A stretch of DNA of 25,130 nt from positions 23,530-48,659 of the forward strand of contig CAJTQG010000020.1 of NCBI GenBank assembly GCA_910578605.1, written 5' to 3'. A program made the position numbers and the translations under genes. The first letter of the stretch is position 1. Each line of letters opens with the position of its first letter. The notes beneath the pieces are model-generated. The model did no database searches. It had not been told where the DNA came from and worked only from the letters and a program-made list of their open reading frames with translations. The stretch is from an uncultured Lachnospiraceae bacterium. GTDB lineage: Bacteria > Bacillota > Clostridia > Lachnospirales > Lachnospiraceae. Below are positions 24,936-25,130 of this stretch, in pieces.

Positions 24936-25130
24936 TTATAGTAATTCCTGTATCGTTCCAATCAAAGTCAAAAATACCGGAAGACTTAACACTAAAATAG
25001 ACAGCTTTCCAAAAATTTGAAGCTGATTTGCCATGGTGCTGCTTCCGTTATCCCTGCATATATCCGCCGCAAATTCTGTCACATAGGCAATTCCTGCCAT
25101 TTTTAAAAAAGTAAGAAAATACTCCTGATT
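24936..25130 (-). CDS. spoIIIAD: SpoIIIAD, C-terminal part (5' end outside window)
   Basis: Sixty-four codons are visible before TAA at 24938-24936; the start lies beyond the right edge. The translation contains FLKMAGIAYVTEFAADICRD followed by NGSSTMANQLQIFGKLSIL, and then a final membrane helix (VLSLPVFLTLIGTIQELL). This is the conserved end of SpoIIIAD, a small membrane protein of the feeding-tube channel. It lies 29 bases before the listed spoIIIAE start, as expected for the operon. Confidence 0.92.
   Translation of the reverse strand, partial: NQEYFLTFLKMAGIAYVTEFAADICRDNGSSTMANQLQIFGKLSILVLSLPVFLTLIGTIQELL

Noticed and set aside
1..25130. Mobile element, prophage or CRISPR involvement in the two accessory blocks
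   Set aside because: No transposase, integrase, terminal repeats or spaced direct repeats were seen at the borders of 1416-6927 or 16219-21417.

Overview
The window is chromosomal DNA of a spore-forming clostridium, most likely of the Lachnospiraceae (inferred from the spoIIIA genes, the nusB-xseA-xseB-ispA-dxs-tlyA-nadK-argR-recN-spoIVB order, and the DUF4358/DHHW/MBOAT surface genes). Every gene I can support lies on the minus strand, so transcription runs from the right edge to the left. No tRNA, rRNA, CRISPR array, transposase or integrase was seen. No gap without a gene exceeds about 200 bases.

Right part (25130 to 21618): the end of spoIIIAD, then spoIIIAE, spoIIIAF, spoIIIAG and spoIIIAH. 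They encode the mother-cell side of the feeding-tube channel that joins mother cell and forespore during engulfment. Next (21417 to 16219) comes an accessory cell-surface cassette: a large secreted SGNH/GDSL protein with fibronectin-III and Ig-like modules, a DUF4358 lipoprotein, an MBOAT (AlgI/DltB-type) acyltransferase and a DHHW/AlgX-like protein. Together they look like an export-linked O-acylation system for an extracellular glycan; its substrate cannot be told from the sequence.

Middle part (16199 to 6933): a strong sigma-A-like promoter precedes an Asp23/Gls24-family gene, which is followed by an intrinsic terminator. Then comes a tight housekeeping run: nusB, xseA, xseB, ispA, dxs, tlyA, nadK. 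It joins transcription antitermination, exonuclease VII, isoprenoid precursor synthesis, rRNA methylation and NADP synthesis. argR has its own promoter and probably a TTG start, and is followed by recN.

Left part (6927 to 1): between recN and spoIVB, which I expect to be close neighbours, sit two extra genes in apparent translational coupling with recN. One encodes a 141-residue protein whose ends resemble the ubiquitin (beta-grasp) pattern. The other encodes a 1687-residue DUF4132 protein with HEAT-like repeats. This pair is the most unusual content of the window. The left edge cuts spoIVB just past its catalytic serine; spo0A would be expected beyond it.

Several starts were chosen from Shine-Dalgarno placement rather than from the longest frame: argR (TTG), spoIIIAF, nusB, ispA and spoIIIAE. 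Family assignments rest on motifs read by eye; no database search was possible.
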